A stretch of DNA of 39,316 nt from Pontibacter sp. E15-1 (GCF_022601975.1 NZ_JAKVIR010000040.1:1-39316); one strand, 5' to 3'. Counted from the first letter of the stretch, positions 1 to 8,362 are shown. The notes: generated by a model from the sequence alone, not told the origin. Numbers and translations are program-made.

Positions 1-110
1 GTAAGGATTCACACCAGTACACCAACAGGGCCAGTAAATTGAAATAATGAAATGACACAGTTTAAATTACACTCCCGTTTTATACCTAATTCTGATTTTT
101 AAGACACCAT

Positions 111-148
111 AAAAAAGAGGGGCCGTGCCGCAGCAGGGTCCCTCTTTT
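111..148 (-). terminator. Intrinsic terminator of the DUF2147 gene
   Basis: Read on the minus strand, an AAAGAGGG-type arm pairs with CCCTCTTT around an 11-nt loop, with one mismatch in the stem, and is followed by a T-run. It lies just past the stop codon at 168. Positions 1-110 hold no gene that I can support. Confidence 0.75.
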
Positions 149-167
149 GGCAAAGGCGTATCAGATG

Positions 168-599
168 TTACTGTATTCTGGTCCAGGCCTGGGTTTTGCC
201 AAGCAGCGAAATGCCGATATATCCCTTTACTTCCATCTTGTTTTTGCTCAGTATCTTCATGTAGCAGGAATAGGTTTTCCCGCTTTCAGGATCGTAAATG
301 GTGCCGTCATCCCATTTGTTGTCTCCCTCGTATTCAAATCCTTTCATAAACACCATCCCCATCAACGGGCGGGTTTGCAGTTTTTGCACCGGGTTGTTCT
401 CGTCTACTTTAGGCTTGCCGTTTCGGTTAGGGTCTTTCAGAGAAACGATTTTGCCGCACAGCTTGTCGCCGCACTGGTAAATCTCAAACTCAGCCTTTCC
501 GTCCTGGTTGGTCCATACCCCGAGTGGAGACAAACTCTGAGACCAGGAATACGTGGCGAAAAGCATAAAGGCAACTAAAAATGAAATGCGCTTTCTCAT
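168..599 (-). CDS. DUF2147 domain-containing secreted protein
   Basis: A 143-aa exported protein. Residues 1-20 form a signal peptide (basic start, hydrophobic core, then SWSQS), so mature protein is expected in the periplasm or outside the cell. The remainder matches the DUF2147 pattern: an opening GVWTNQDGKAEFEIYQC segment, the paired-cysteine CGDKLCGKI motif, LKDPNRNGKP, and a closing stretch on covalent-modification-like phrases (YDPESGKTYSCYMKI, VKGYIGISLLGKTQAW). Family members are about 130-150 aa, so this one is full length. The family's biochemical role is unknown; it is widespread in Bacteroidota and Proteobacteria. It is monocistronic, with its own terminator downstream at 111-148. 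I am sure of the family and have no evidence for a function. Confidence 0.9.
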   Translation of the reverse strand: MRKRISFLVAFMLFATYSWSQSLSPLGVWTNQDGKAEFEIYQCGDKLCGKIVSLKDPNRNGKPKVDENNPVQKLQTRPLMGMVFMKGFEYEGDNKWDDGTIYDPESGKTYSCYMKILSKNKMEVKGYIGISLLGKTQAWTRIQ

Positions 600-842
600 G
601 TTAGAAATGTTTGATTATAGTGTGCAACGAAATATACCAAAAAAATAGAAGTATAGCTAAAGTATCGGAATTATCGCTTTAGGAGCAAGAATAAAGCCAA
701 CGCGGTTCCTTGACACAAATAGGGAAGTTATATGCGCTATACGGGAGGCAGCACATGCATGAAACAGTGGTTTGCTGAGTATCAGCATGTTGCCATTAAG
801 CGGGTTTTGCCTGGCAAATATCTAAAAATAATGTGCAAAACA

Positions 843-873
843 TTGTGAACTTTTAGCCGTTATTTTATCTTTA
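843..873 (+). promoter_or_regulatory. Candidate Bacteroidota-type promoter of the RNA at 880
   Basis: TTG at 843-845 and TATCTTTA at 866-873 are separated by 20 nt. They fit the Bacteroidota -33/-7 pattern (TTTG and TAnnTTTG; seven of eight in the -7 box). Transcription would start near 880, directly before a GTAGC/GCTAC hairpin at 882-895. Confidence 0.5.
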
Positions 874-975
874 CAAATACAGTAGCGAGTGCTACGGCTC
901 TGATCCGACTGACCTGATATACTTTTATGGTCCGGGGCGAAGGGTTATGTTGGACTAATGAGAAAGGAGGTGCTG

Positions 976-1047
976 ATGTCTAATCCCAAACGAGTGTTAT
1001 CAAGCCTACGTAATAGTATTCACCTAAACCGTGAAGTGGCTTCGTAA
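976..1047 (+). CDS. Mini-ORF (23 aa) behind a 12-nt SD match
   Basis: ATG at 976 lies 5 nt after the perfect SD block AAAGGAGG (963-970), an ideal spacing. The peptide begins MSNPKRVLSSLRNSIHLNR and ends EVAS; it is basic, with no membrane segment. An in-frame ATG at 958 would add six residues but would put the SD inside the gene, so 976 is preferred. Bacteroidota genes rarely carry SD sequences, which makes this one stand out. I do not recognise the peptide. It may be a real small protein or a translated element of a regulatory RNA. Confidence 0.4.
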   Translation: MSNPKRVLSSLRNSIHLNREVAS

Positions 1048-1143
1048 ACGGGATTTTGCTGTTTATGCAGCATGCAATTACATTGGTCTTCGGATGGTTT
1101 TCTGAAACACAGAAAGCTGCTTGGTAAGACTTTTTAGGATTCT

Positions 1144-1189
1144 GAAACACCTGATGTATCTTGACGGGCTACATCAGGTGTTTCTTTTT
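1144..1189 (+). terminator. Strong intrinsic terminator
   Basis: A perfect 15-bp stem (GAAACACCTGATGTA / TACATCAGGTGTTTC) with an 11-nt loop is followed by TTTTTATA on the plus strand. It ends the candidate RNA at 880-1190 and may also serve the minus-strand gene that stops at 1207. Confidence 0.85.
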
Positions 1190-1206
1190 ATACCCACTTC
1201 TGTCTG

Positions 1207-1581
1207 TTACAGGTCGTCTTTGTAAATAGAGTTATCGCGCATGCGGCGCTCTCTAATAAAAGTACCAATATAAAACGCGACTGCCACAAAGCAGCTTAGC
1301 CCCATCACTACCAGCAGTACATTTCTCCTGCTGAGGGTGAAAGTTGCCGGGTCGATGCGCCATACCACCAAAAAGCCCACGAGCAGGGTCAGGGCCGTTA
1401 CTGTATGAAACACAAACCGATTGTGCTTGCGCAGGTGATAAGTACATGCCAGGAGCAAAAGCCCAAAAAGCGGTGCGATCAAAGCTGTGGGGGGCTTGGC
1501 CGGGTTGGCGAAATAACCAGTTAGGCCTGCGGCCAGCAGCACAAAGGCATTGATGCTGTTGATGATATAAGGATGTACCAT
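1207..1581 (-). CDS. Small integral membrane protein, unknown family
   Basis: A 124-aa protein with about four hydrophobic helices: residues 6-24, 32-48, 59-77 and 88-110. A short charged tail (RERRMRDNSIYKDDL) follows the last helix. The ATG at 1581 (MVHPYIINSINAF) is chosen because the reading frame upstream opens only with a TTG and encodes an unconvincing 13-residue extension. The length and helix spacing recall small inner-membrane proteins such as the TMEM14 type, with the ANPAKPPTALIAP loop between helices one and two, but this is only a resemblance. It is transcribed alone; the neighbouring NlpC/P60 gene lies 106 nt upstream in the same direction. Confidence 0.75.
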   Translation of the reverse strand: MVHPYIINSINAFVLLAAGLTGYFANPAKPPTALIAPLFGLLLLACTYHLRKHNRFVFHTVTALTLLVGFLVVWRIDPATFTLSRRNVLLVVMGLSCFVAVAFYIGTFIRERRMRDNSIYKDDL

Positions 1582-1687
1582 GGCATTGAGTTTTGGGATA
1601 GTTAAACCTGCCAGCGGCAAGCCATGGTGATATGTACGTAAAAATCAGTAGGGGTTATATAGTAAACGACTAATTAAGAGATTTTCG

Positions 1688-2275
1688 CTACAGGATTCTT
1701 CTAACTTCTAAAAAGCGTAGATCGTAGCGTGTGCCCTCCACCTCGCTAACCTTTACCCCACCGTTTGAGGAGGCGTGTACAAACTGGATCGGCTCGCCTT
1801 TGCCGGAAATCACGATGCCAACATGCCCGGGCTCACGCACATCAGGGTTAGTGCCGGTAAATATCACCAGGTCTCCCGGCCTGGCCTCGTCCCGGGTAAC
1901 ACCCAAGCCCTCTTCGGCCTGCAATGCAGAGGAGTGGGGCACCGGAATCTCAAACTCAGCGAAAACATGCGTCACAAAACCGGAGCAGTCGAAGCCCTCT
2001 GGCGAGATACCCGCATACACGTAGGGGCTTCCCATCAGGCTCATGGCATAGTCAATTATCTTCTGATGCCTGCCTGTTTCCTTACCTGAGTTGTATGCCG
2101 CTGGCATTGTAGCGCGATCCTCTGGTGCGTGGTGCTGCGCTATTGCGGGAGAAATTTCTGTTATAGCCTTGCTGTTTGCTGTTTCTGGTTCCGGCAGGAT
2201 AGCGCCTGGAGTGGCCCACAACATGGTGGCAAGCAGTAGGAGCGGGGCGCATACGTATATATAGGTCTTTTTCAT
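1688..2275 (-). CDS. NlpC/P60 family cell-wall endopeptidase
   Basis: A 195-aa exported protein with a C-terminal NlpC/P60 domain, which cleaves D-gamma-glutamyl-meso-DAP bonds in peptidoglycan. The expected catalytic residues are visible: C97 in the FDCSGF motif, H151 in PGHVGIV, and H167 in FVHASS as the third polar residue. The start MKKTYIYVCAPLLLLATMLW (2275) gives a clean signal peptide or N-terminal anchor; the longer frame to 2449 overlaps the divergent M61 upstream region and adds no recognisable sequence. Residues 30-75 form a low-complexity linker. There is no SH3 or LysM targeting domain, so this is the minimal form of the family. The M61 peptidase starts divergently 191 nt away, and that gap should carry both promoters. 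Confidence 0.9.
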   Translation of the reverse strand: MKKTYIYVCAPLLLLATMLWATPGAILPEPETANSKAITEISPAIAQHHAPEDRATMPAAYNSGKETGRHQKIIDYAMSLMGSPYVYAGISPEGFDCSGFVTHVFAEFEIPVPHSSALQAEEGLGVTRDEARPGDLVIFTGTNPDVREPGHVGIVISGKGEPIQFVHASSNGGVKVSEVEGTRYDLRFLEVRRIL

Positions 2276-2466
2276 AGTGGTTTCGTGTGGTGCGCTTTTT
2301 TGTATGGAAATACCGTGCCAACCTGATGGCAGCCCAGTCAGATTCTGAATATCATACATATGGGCAAGCGCATGGGGCAGGGGCAAGGGGCGAGGTTGCG
2401 AATTTTGAAAAGCACGGTATTTGTTGTAACATGCCAAAGCTTTTATCAATCATCCAAACCAATCAC

Positions 2467-4275
2467 ATGCTCAAACAAACACAATTCAAGCTAGCACTGC
2501 TACTCTTTCTTTTTCTAAGCCTCCGCGGCGCAGCCACGGCACTGGCGGCCGAACTGAAGTATACCCTGACGATGCCCGCGCCACACACACATTATTTTGA
2601 GGTGGAGGCCGAGCTTAGCGGCGCAAAGAAAAATCACATTGACTTCACGCTTCCGGTATGGGCGCCAGGCTCTTACCTGGTGCGCGAGTTCGCCAAAAAC
2701 ATCGAGGGATTTGAAGCCACGGACCAATCCGGTAAAACGCTGCGGTCCGAGAAAATTGACAAGAACACCTGGCGCGTGTACAGCAACAAAGCTGATCTGG
2801 TGCGTGCAAAGTACAGTGTATATGCTTACGAAATGAGCGTTCGCACCAGTTTTCTGGATGCGTCGCACGGGTACGTGAACGGCACCAGTGTTTTTATGTA
2901 TCCAGAAGAATTCCAGAACACTGCCGGAACGCTGGTTGTGAAGCCCTATGCGGGATGGAGCAAGGTGTCGACGGGCTTAAAAAGCACGGGCGGCTTCAGT
3001 TACGCTTTTCCGAACTACGATATTCTGGCCGACTCTCCGTTGGAGATCGGAAACCATGAGGTATACACGTTTACCACAGCTGGCGTGCCTCACGATGTGG
3101 CGGTGTATGGCGAAGGCAACTTCGATCCGAAGCGCCTGATGGAGGACATGCAGAAAGTAACGCAGGAAGCCGTTGCCATTATCGGCGAGCTGCCCGTTGA
3201 CCGGTATGTTTTTATCATCCACAACCTGAATAAAGGGGGCGGGGGCCTGGAGCACCTGAACTCTACCACCCTGCAGACATCGCGCTGGAACTATGGCACG
3301 GATTCAGGTTACAATGGCTTTCTTGCGCTTGTGGCGCATGAGTACTTCCACCTCTGGAACGTGAAACGGCTTCGTCCGCTGCCCCTGGGTCCATTCAACT
3401 ATAACCAGGAAAGCTATACCGACCTGCTGTGGGTGTCAGAAGGCATCACGAGTTACTACGATGATTTGATTGTGCGTCGTGCTGGCTATACCTCGCCGCA
3501 GCGCTACCTCGATGTGGTATCCGGGAGCATCAACTCGGTCGAAAACACCCCAGGAAACAAGGTGCAGGCGGTGGCCGAGGCCAGTTTTGATGCCTGGATA
3601 AAATATTATCGCCGCACCGAGAATTCTAACAATGCGGAGGTGTCTTATTATACCAAAGGCGGCGTGCTGGGCCACCTGTTGAACATGGAGATTATGGAAG
3701 CCACCAAAGGCGACAAATCGCTGGATGATGTGATGCGCTACATGTATAACCGCTACTACAAGAAACTTGGCCGTGGCTTTGAGGAAGCAGAGTTTAAAGA
3801 GGCGCTGGAAAAAGTGTCGGGCCGCAACATGGACGCTTTCTTCAAAGATTTCGTGAACGGCACCAAAACTCCTGATTACAACAGCTATTTCGATGCCGCA
3901 GGCTTGCGCCTGGTAAATGTAAACGATGGTATAAATGCAGCGAGCTGGGGAGCCTCCACTGCCGTTTCGGATGGCAAGGTGCTGGTTCGGGGCGTTAACA
4001 GAGGAAGTAGCGCCTACGAGGGCGGGCTGAACGTGAACGATGAGATTGTGGCTATCAACGGGTACAGAGTCGGAAATGACTTGGACAGTTATGTGAGCAG
4101 TCTTCGTGTTGGCGAAACCGCCGAAGTGACGCTTGCCAGGGAAGGAAAGCTGCAGACGCTTCGTATCCCGATCCTGAAAGAGGAAAATGTGCGCTACAGA
4201 TTCGAGCAAACACAAAACCCAACCGACTTGCAGCAAAAAATATATAAAAAGTGGTTGGCCCTAAATAATATTTAG
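2467..4275 (+). CDS. M61 family (glycyl aminopeptidase-type) metallopeptidase with PDZ domain
   Basis: A 602-aa zinc peptidase. The start at 2467 (MLKQTQFKLALLLFLFLSL) gives a signal peptide; the upstream in-frame extension to 2287 would remove it. Order of domains: M61 N-terminal beta domain (about 25-190), gluzincin catalytic domain with H291-E292-x-x-H295 (HEYFH) and the third ligand E325 in the WVSEG motif, and a C-terminal PDZ domain (about 495-590, VLVRGVNRGSSAYEGGLNVNDEIVAINGY). Family members act as aminopeptidases with a preference for small residues such as Gly and Ala, and in Bacteroidota are periplasmic. The length is normal and all metal ligands are present. A strong terminator follows at 4305. 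The divergent neighbour is a peptidoglycan hydrolase, but there is no direct sign of a functional link. Confidence 0.95.
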   Translation: MLKQTQFKLALLLFLFLSLRGAATALAAELKYTLTMPAPHTHYFEVEAELSGAKKNHIDFTLPVWAPGSYLVREFAKNIEGFEATDQSGKTLRSEKIDKNTWRVYSNKADLVRAKYSVYAYEMSVRTSFLDASHGYVNGTSVFMYPEEFQNTAGTLVVKPYAGWSKVSTGLKSTGGFSYAFPNYDILADSPLEIGNHEVYTFTTAGVPHDVAVYGEGNFDPKRLMEDMQKVTQEAVAIIGELPVDRYVFIIHNLNKGGGGLEHLNSTTLQTSRWNYGTDSGYNGFLALVAHEYFHLWNVKRLRPLPLGPFNYNQESYTDLLWVSEGITSYYDDLIVRRAGYTSPQRYLDVVSGSINSVENTPGNKVQAVAEASFDAWIKYYRRTENSNNAEVSYYTKGGVLGHLLNMEIMEATKGDKSLDDVMRYMYNRYYKKLGRGFEEAEFKEALEKVSGRNMDAFFKDFVNGTKTPDYNSYFDAAGLRLVNVNDGINAASWGASTAVSDGKVLVRGVNRGSSAYEGGLNVNDEIVAINGYRVGNDLDSYVSSLRVGETAEVTLAREGKLQTLRIPILKEENVRYRFEQTQNPTDLQQKIYKKWLALNNI

Positions 4276-4304
4276 GCGAAACAAAATTATTTTTCATCAT
4301 TAAA

Positions 4305-4353
4305 GGACAGCGCCCGAAAAGCTCTTTAAGCTTTTCGGGCGCTGTCCTTTTTT
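4305..4353 (+). terminator. Intrinsic terminator of the M61 gene
   Basis: A long near-perfect stem (GGACAGCGCCCGAAAAGC with its complement, centred on CTTTAA) runs 4305-4347 and is followed by a T-rich tail. Confidence 0.9.
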
Positions 4354-4611
4354 CTTTTTGTGGATGCATTCAATTCTGAGAAAGTAAGTTTAGATGAATG
4401 CTAAACCAGTTTTCTATTCTCTTTCTAATTCCTGTAGCCGTCGTAAACAATGACGATGTTTTATAAGAAATATAGGAAATAAAAAGAAATAGTGCAATTA
4501 AGTAGAACCTTGGAATGCCTTAATATATTGTATATTGTGTTTAATATATTTGTTGTGATTTGCCGTATTCCTGCTTAACTTTCGGTGTTGAAAATGATTT
4601 AAATTCTAAAG

Positions 4612-5061
4612 ATGATGGTGGTATTAGAAACGCCATACGTTAAAATATCATATTTATTTCAGGTCAATTGCCTTTCAGTCAGTTGGTTAATGCGGCCAAC
4701 AGATGCGGTGTTTATTGAGGCGCATGTTGCCATTGTAGAGTTTTTATCCAAAAACTTCCCAGTGAAACTATATTGCACTGATCTGACTCTAGTTGGGGCC
4801 TTGACCAAGGACCAGGAGACGTGGCTGGCAACAGAATGCTACAATAAAACATACAATATCCTGAATGACGATTTTTATGTGGCGGTGGTATTCTCAGAAA
4901 ATCATTTCAAGGCTGTCGTGTCAAATTATATGGTCCCATCTTCAGAGACGGCGGATGATTATGTTCACTTTAACTACTTCACTGATCAGGAAGAGGCGTT
5001 ACACTGGCTTGAGAACATAAAAAAAGGCCAGGATTCGGCATTGTTTCCTTTTGCCACCTGA
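4612..5061 (+). CDS. SpoIIAA/STAS-like small protein
   Basis: A 149-aa soluble protein without signal or membrane segments. It has the alternating beta-strand/helix layout of SpoIIAA/STAS-like proteins: a strand near residues 10-26 ending in W, a helix (TDAVFIEAHVAIVEFLSKN), a strand (VKLYCTDL), and a C-terminal EEALHWLENIKK helix. The protein encoded at 6981-7457 shares this layout, including the C-terminal Y/F-x-EEALxWL signature, so the two look like distant paralogues. Such proteins are common lineage-specific hypotheticals in Hymenobacteraceae; a regulatory or sensing role is assumed only by analogy. It is convergent with gdh, with 26 nt between stop codons. The AT-rich 258 nt upstream (4354-4611) presumably hold the promoter; I see no clear box. 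Confidence 0.7.
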   Translation: MMVVLETPYVKISYLFQVNCLSVSWLMRPTDAVFIEAHVAIVEFLSKNFPVKLYCTDLTLVGALTKDQETWLATECYNKTYNILNDDFYVAVVFSENHFKAVVSNYMVPSSETADDYVHFNYFTDQEEALHWLENIKKGQDSALFPFAT

Positions 5062-5087
5062 CCTTTTATATGCAAACGTAAGTTACC

Positions 5088-6512
5088 TCAAGGGAAAATG
5101 CCCAAAGACTCGTAGCTAACGCCTATTTTCTCGATGGCCGTCAGGAAAGCCGCTGTCCGCAGATCCGGAATGGTTTTCTGCAGCATCACTTCCCGAATTT
5201 CGTGGTAGGCATTGATCATCGTGTCTTCCAGGCCCGATCTCACCAGGCCGATCTCATCTGCTCCCTGGGTCAGGAAAGCACGTTCACCTGCTGTCAGGCT
5301 TTTACCAGACGAACTCTCAATGGCGTTCACCAGTCGCAGGTAGCTCGCCTCTTCAGCGCGCTTGCCCATACGTCCGAAACGCACGTTTGAAAGGTTTTTG
5401 AGCCACTCAAAATAAGAAACCGTTACACCGCCGGCATTCAGGTATAAGTCCGGGATAATGATGATGCCCTTTCGCAGCAAAATTTCCTCTGCTTCGCGCG
5501 TCACAGGTCCGTTTGCACCCTCCGCAACGATCTTGGCTTTGATGTTACCCGCATTTCCGCTGTGGATCACATTCTCGAGGGCAGCCGGGATGAGGATATC
5601 ACACTCCATCTCCAGCAAGTCTGTGGAGTTGTCGTAGTTTTTGCAGTCCTTGAAGTTAAGGATAGAGCCATTTTCACTTCGGTGCTTGAAAGCATCCTGC
5701 ACGTCAATGCCGTTGGCATTGAATATACCTCCCTCACGCTCGGCTATGCCCACGATCACAGCCCCATCCTGCTGGCAGAAAGAAGCTGCATGATAGCCCA
5801 CATTTCCAAGGCCCTGCACAATAATGCGCTTTCCCTGCATGCTTTGGCCATTAAATTTTTTGTCCTTGAGCAGCTCGGTGTCAGCCAGGGTTTCGCGAAT
5901 GCCATAGTAAATGCCAAGGCCTGTGGCTTCTGCACGGCCGCGAATACCACCCTGCCCTACGGGCTTACCTGTTACACAGCCAAGCGCGCTCGTTTCGCCA
6001 TACTTAAATGTCTGGTAAGTATCGGCAATCCAGGCCATTTCACGGCTACCAGTACCATAGTCAGGCGCGGGCACGTCAATACCCGGCCCAATCAGGTTCT
6101 TTTTGATCAGCTCGGTAGCATAGCGCCGGGTCACGCTCTCCAGCGTTTTTACGGAGCTGGTGCGGGGGTTGATCTTCACGCCGCCTTTGGCACCGCCAAA
6201 CGGCACGTCCACTACGGCGCACTTGAAGGTCATGAGCGTGGCAAGGGCTTTCACCTCATCCTCGTCTACCTGCATGCTGTAGCGAATACCGCCTTTAGAC
6301 GGAAGCTTGTGGTGGGAGTGTTGTACCCGAATGCCTTCAATCACTTCAATCTTCCCCTCAATCTCTACAGGGAAAGATACTTTGTAGACACTGTTGGGAG
6401 CCTTGATCTGTGCCAGTATGCCCGGGCTGAGTCTGGAAAAACTAGCAGCGTGGTCAAAAAACTGATGGACGCTTTCTAGAAATTTTTTCCCCTCATTAGG
6501 TTCATTTTCCAT
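5088..6512 (-). CDS. gdhA: Glu/Leu/Phe/Val-family dehydrogenase, probable glutamate dehydrogenase
   Basis: A 474-aa enzyme catalysing reversible oxidative deamination of glutamate to 2-oxoglutarate and ammonia with NAD(P). The N-terminal substrate domain carries the signature KGGIRYSMQVDEDEVKALA (about residues 73-91) and VDVPFGGAKGG, with catalytic K109 and substrate-contacting K97. The Rossmann segment appears as IVQGLGNVGYHAA near 235, and AEGANGPVT follows near 330. The length is typical of the roughly 420-475 aa hexameric class and not of the 1,600-aa type. The cofactor cannot be assigned by eye. Leucine/valine dehydrogenases are shorter (about 350 aa), so glutamate is the most likely substrate. 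The gene is monocistronic and sits between two STAS-like genes. Confidence 0.9.
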   Translation of the reverse strand: MENEPNEGKKFLESVHQFFDHAASFSRLSPGILAQIKAPNSVYKVSFPVEIEGKIEVIEGIRVQHSHHKLPSKGGIRYSMQVDEDEVKALATLMTFKCAVVDVPFGGAKGGVKINPRTSSVKTLESVTRRYATELIKKNLIGPGIDVPAPDYGTGSREMAWIADTYQTFKYGETSALGCVTGKPVGQGGIRGRAEATGLGIYYGIRETLADTELLKDKKFNGQSMQGKRIIVQGLGNVGYHAASFCQQDGAVIVGIAEREGGIFNANGIDVQDAFKHRSENGSILNFKDCKNYDNSTDLLEMECDILIPAALENVIHSGNAGNIKAKIVAEGANGPVTREAEEILLRKGIIIIPDLYLNAGGVTVSYFEWLKNLSNVRFGRMGKRAEEASYLRLVNAIESSSGKSLTAGERAFLTQGADEIGLVRSGLEDTMINAYHEIREVMLQKTIPDLRTAAFLTAIEKIGVSYESLGIFP

Positions 6513-6980
6513 ACGTGTGAGTAGTTTTTTTTGGTGGTCTTATGATGATTTATGAACGTTGATAGGCAAGATTTGTTCTTCTTGCCCTTTTTCCCAATGT
6601 ATGCACTTTCACGCTGTTTTAAAAATAATACTTCGCTCATCTACAGGATCGTAGTATACTTTAGATTTCCCATTGCTTCAGCACTTAATCTCTCAAATCA
6701 AACTTTTACACAGCTCCATAAACTTCAATCCCAAGTTAGCAATGCCATGAAGAGGGTAGGTGAACCATACTGCTGAAAGATGTTACAACAAATCTTGATT
6801 AAGTGTTAGAGACACAACTATCGTTCGGCAAATGCGTATTGTTTGTATCATTACATTAAATAAAAGATATTTATAATTTACTTGTAAAATATAATTTTTA
6901 ATCTGTATTTTACAATAGGTATAAGCTATAGAACCTTTCAGCTTGTCGTGGATCAGGGGAATTAAGTCAAATCCGGAATT
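6513..6980. other. AT-rich intergenic region between gdh and a divergent STAS-like gene
   Basis: These 468 nt separate two divergent genes and must contain both promoters. A TATTGTTTG stretch near 6837-6845 loosely recalls a -7 box. A 74-codon open frame at 6552-6776 shows no protein-like composition and is not called. I see no RNA gene or repeat. Confidence 0.4.
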
Positions 6981-7457
6981 ATGCAGATGGTAATTGAAAA
7001 CGAGGTAATGGCGGGTGTACCTGTCAACGTGAGCACTGTAACGGAAAATGCCTCAGGCTGTGAGGAACTTAGCTTCTCTTTTTTGGAAGAGCAGGAAATT
7101 CTGTTCGTTAACTGGACTGGCCTGGTACCTTCTAAAGAAATGCGCAAAGGCTATATACAGGTCCTGAAGCAAGTGCAGCACTACAAGGCAAGAAAGATTT
7201 TGCTGGACCTGAACAAAAGAAGCTTTATCGACAGCGAAGATCAACGGTGGGTGTTTAGCAGTGTTTTCCCGAAGATGCTGCGCAGTATTGGCGCGAATGT
7301 ATTCGTGGCTATTGTGTTGCCGGTAGACTTGTTCCACGACCTTGTGGCGGAGCTAGAGGGAGATGAGTTGATACACAATAACCACTTTATGATCATTCAG
7401 CATTCGCTCTATAAGGAAGAGGCGCTGCGCTGGCTGAATAAAGTGCCATACAAATAA
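6981..7457 (+). CDS. SpoIIAA/STAS-like small protein
   Basis: A 158-aa soluble protein. The core reads as a strand ending in VNWTGLVP, a helix (SKEMRKGYIQVLKQVQHYKA), the strand KILLDLNKRSF, a helix through RWVFSSVFPKMLRSIGA, the strand VFVAIVLP, and a final EEALRWLNKVP helix. This is the SpoIIAA-like/STAS arrangement seen in many uncharacterised Cytophagales proteins, which often regulate partners by direct binding, although no partner is evident here. It resembles the protein at 4612-5061 in length, strand order and C-terminal motif. The start at 6981 follows a long AT-rich leader. It is convergent with the FKBP gene, and both share the terminator at 7475-7525. Confidence 0.75.
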   Translation: MQMVIENEVMAGVPVNVSTVTENASGCEELSFSFLEEQEILFVNWTGLVPSKEMRKGYIQVLKQVQHYKARKILLDLNKRSFIDSEDQRWVFSSVFPKMLRSIGANVFVAIVLPVDLFHDLVAELEGDELIHNNHFMIIQHSLYKEEALRWLNKVPYK

Positions 7458-7474
7458 AAGATCATACGTACTTA

Positions 7475-7525
7475 AAAGCCGCAGCCCGGACCTAGGAATA
7501 CTCCATCTGTCCGGGCTGCGGCTTT
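7475..7525. terminator. Bidirectional intrinsic terminator
   Basis: A perfect 17-bp stem (AAAGCCGCAGCCCGGAC / GTCCGGGCTGCGGCTTT) lies between the convergent stop codons at 7457 and 7540. A-rich and T-rich flanks fit use in both directions. Confidence 0.85.
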
Positions 7526-7539
7526 GTAGGTAAAGGGGG

Positions 7540-8139
7540 CTATTTAACGGCTAAAAGCTCAACGTCAAACACCAGTGTGGCGTTTGGCCCAATCGCTTCG
7601 CCTGCTCCCTGAGCCCCATACGCCAGGTTAGAGGGTATAAACAGTCTCCACTTAGCGCCTTCCTTCATGAGTTGCAAAGCCTCTGTCCAGCCGGCAATCA
7701 CGCCGTTTACAGGGAACGTTGCTGGCTCGTTGCGGGCATAGCTTGAGTCGAACACCGTACCATCGATCAGCGTGCCATGATAATGGGTGGTTACCGTGTC
7801 GTTTTTAGACGGAGACTTGCCGGAGCCTTCCTCGATCACCTGATACTGAAGGCCACTGTCCAGGGTGGTTACGCCTTCTCTTTTCTTGTTCTCTGCAAGA
7901 AACGCCTCGCCTACCTGCTGGTTTTCAGATCCGGCGGCATTCTGTTTCTGGGCCATTTCCTGCTGCAGGGCCATCATGGCCTGTTGCACCTCTTCCTGCG
8001 ACAGCGAGGAAGGAGTGCCCTCCTGTACCTCTTTCATGCCTTTTATAAAAGGGTCTACATCGATGGTGATGCCTTGCTTGGCTAGGTTATTTGCCATGTC
8101 GCGGCCAATAATGTAGCTGATTTTCTCTTTCAAATCCAT
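7540..8139 (-). CDS. FKBP-type peptidyl-prolyl cis-trans isomerase
   Basis: A 199-aa protein with the two-domain layout of the Mip/FkpA/FklB class. The N-terminal helical dimerisation region (residues 1-85; KISYIIGRDMANNLAKQG, then a long Gln/Glu-rich helix) precedes a C-terminal FKBP domain (about 95-199). The domain shows YHGTLIDGTVFDSSYARNEP, the FPVNGVIAGWTEALQLMKEG loop and LAYGAQG. The start at 8139 (MDLKEKISY) is chosen because the 20-residue upstream extension is not family-like. With that start there is no signal peptide, which suggests a cytoplasmic, FklB-like chaperone/isomerase and not a periplasmic FkpA. It is transcribed alone towards the shared terminator at 7475-7525. Confidence 0.9.
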   Translation of the reverse strand: MDLKEKISYIIGRDMANNLAKQGITIDVDPFIKGMKEVQEGTPSSLSQEEVQQAMMALQQEMAQKQNAAGSENQQVGEAFLAENKKREGVTTLDSGLQYQVIEEGSGKSPSKNDTVTTHYHGTLIDGTVFDSSYARNEPATFPVNGVIAGWTEALQLMKEGAKWRLFIPSNLAYGAQGAGEAIGPNATLVFDVELLAVK

Positions 8140-8362
8140 AGTGTTTGTTTTTGCACGCGTGGTGCTTTCAAAAATAAATATACCGCTAGGGGAGGGCAAA
8201 GTTACACTTCTCTGCTTTTAGCTGCAAACTGCGCGGCAGCATACTAGGGTTCCGGCAGTTGTATATATACTATCACAGCGTCGGGCTGTACCTCACCTTT
8301 ACCTGGCTGGCAGTGCCCATAACTTCCGCACTGATTTAGTTTTATGGCCCAATCATACATAG

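Larger units (their letters stand above)
880..1190 (+). ncRNA. Candidate stand-alone structured RNA, about 310 nt
   Basis: There is no conventional gene on the plus strand here, yet the stretch has a promoter-like element at 843-873, a 5' hairpin (882-895, GTAGC/GCTAC), further complementary segments (GACC/GGTC around 920-935), and a strong intrinsic terminator at 1144-1189. Inside it, 961-972 reads AGAAAGGAGGTG, fully complementary to the conserved 3' end of Bacteroidota 16S rRNA, and is followed by a 23-codon ORF. It could be a dual-function small RNA, a small-protein mRNA, or an RNA acting on free anti-SD. It does not resemble RNase P, tmRNA, SRP RNA or any riboswitch I recognise. Its existence as a transcript is inferred from the signals. 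Confidence 0.45.

Noticed and set aside
759..848. 29-codon ORF with a GGAGG 10 nt upstream
   Set aside because: Spacing is long and the peptide unremarkable. It overlaps the promoter-like element of the RNA at 880, so chance is more likely.
5562..6479. Long plus-strand frame opposite gdh
   Set aside because: Antisense of the conserved dehydrogenase, with no recognisable protein features.
6552..6776. 74-codon frame in the gdh upstream region
   Set aside because: Composition is not protein-like, and it lies where two divergent promoters are expected.
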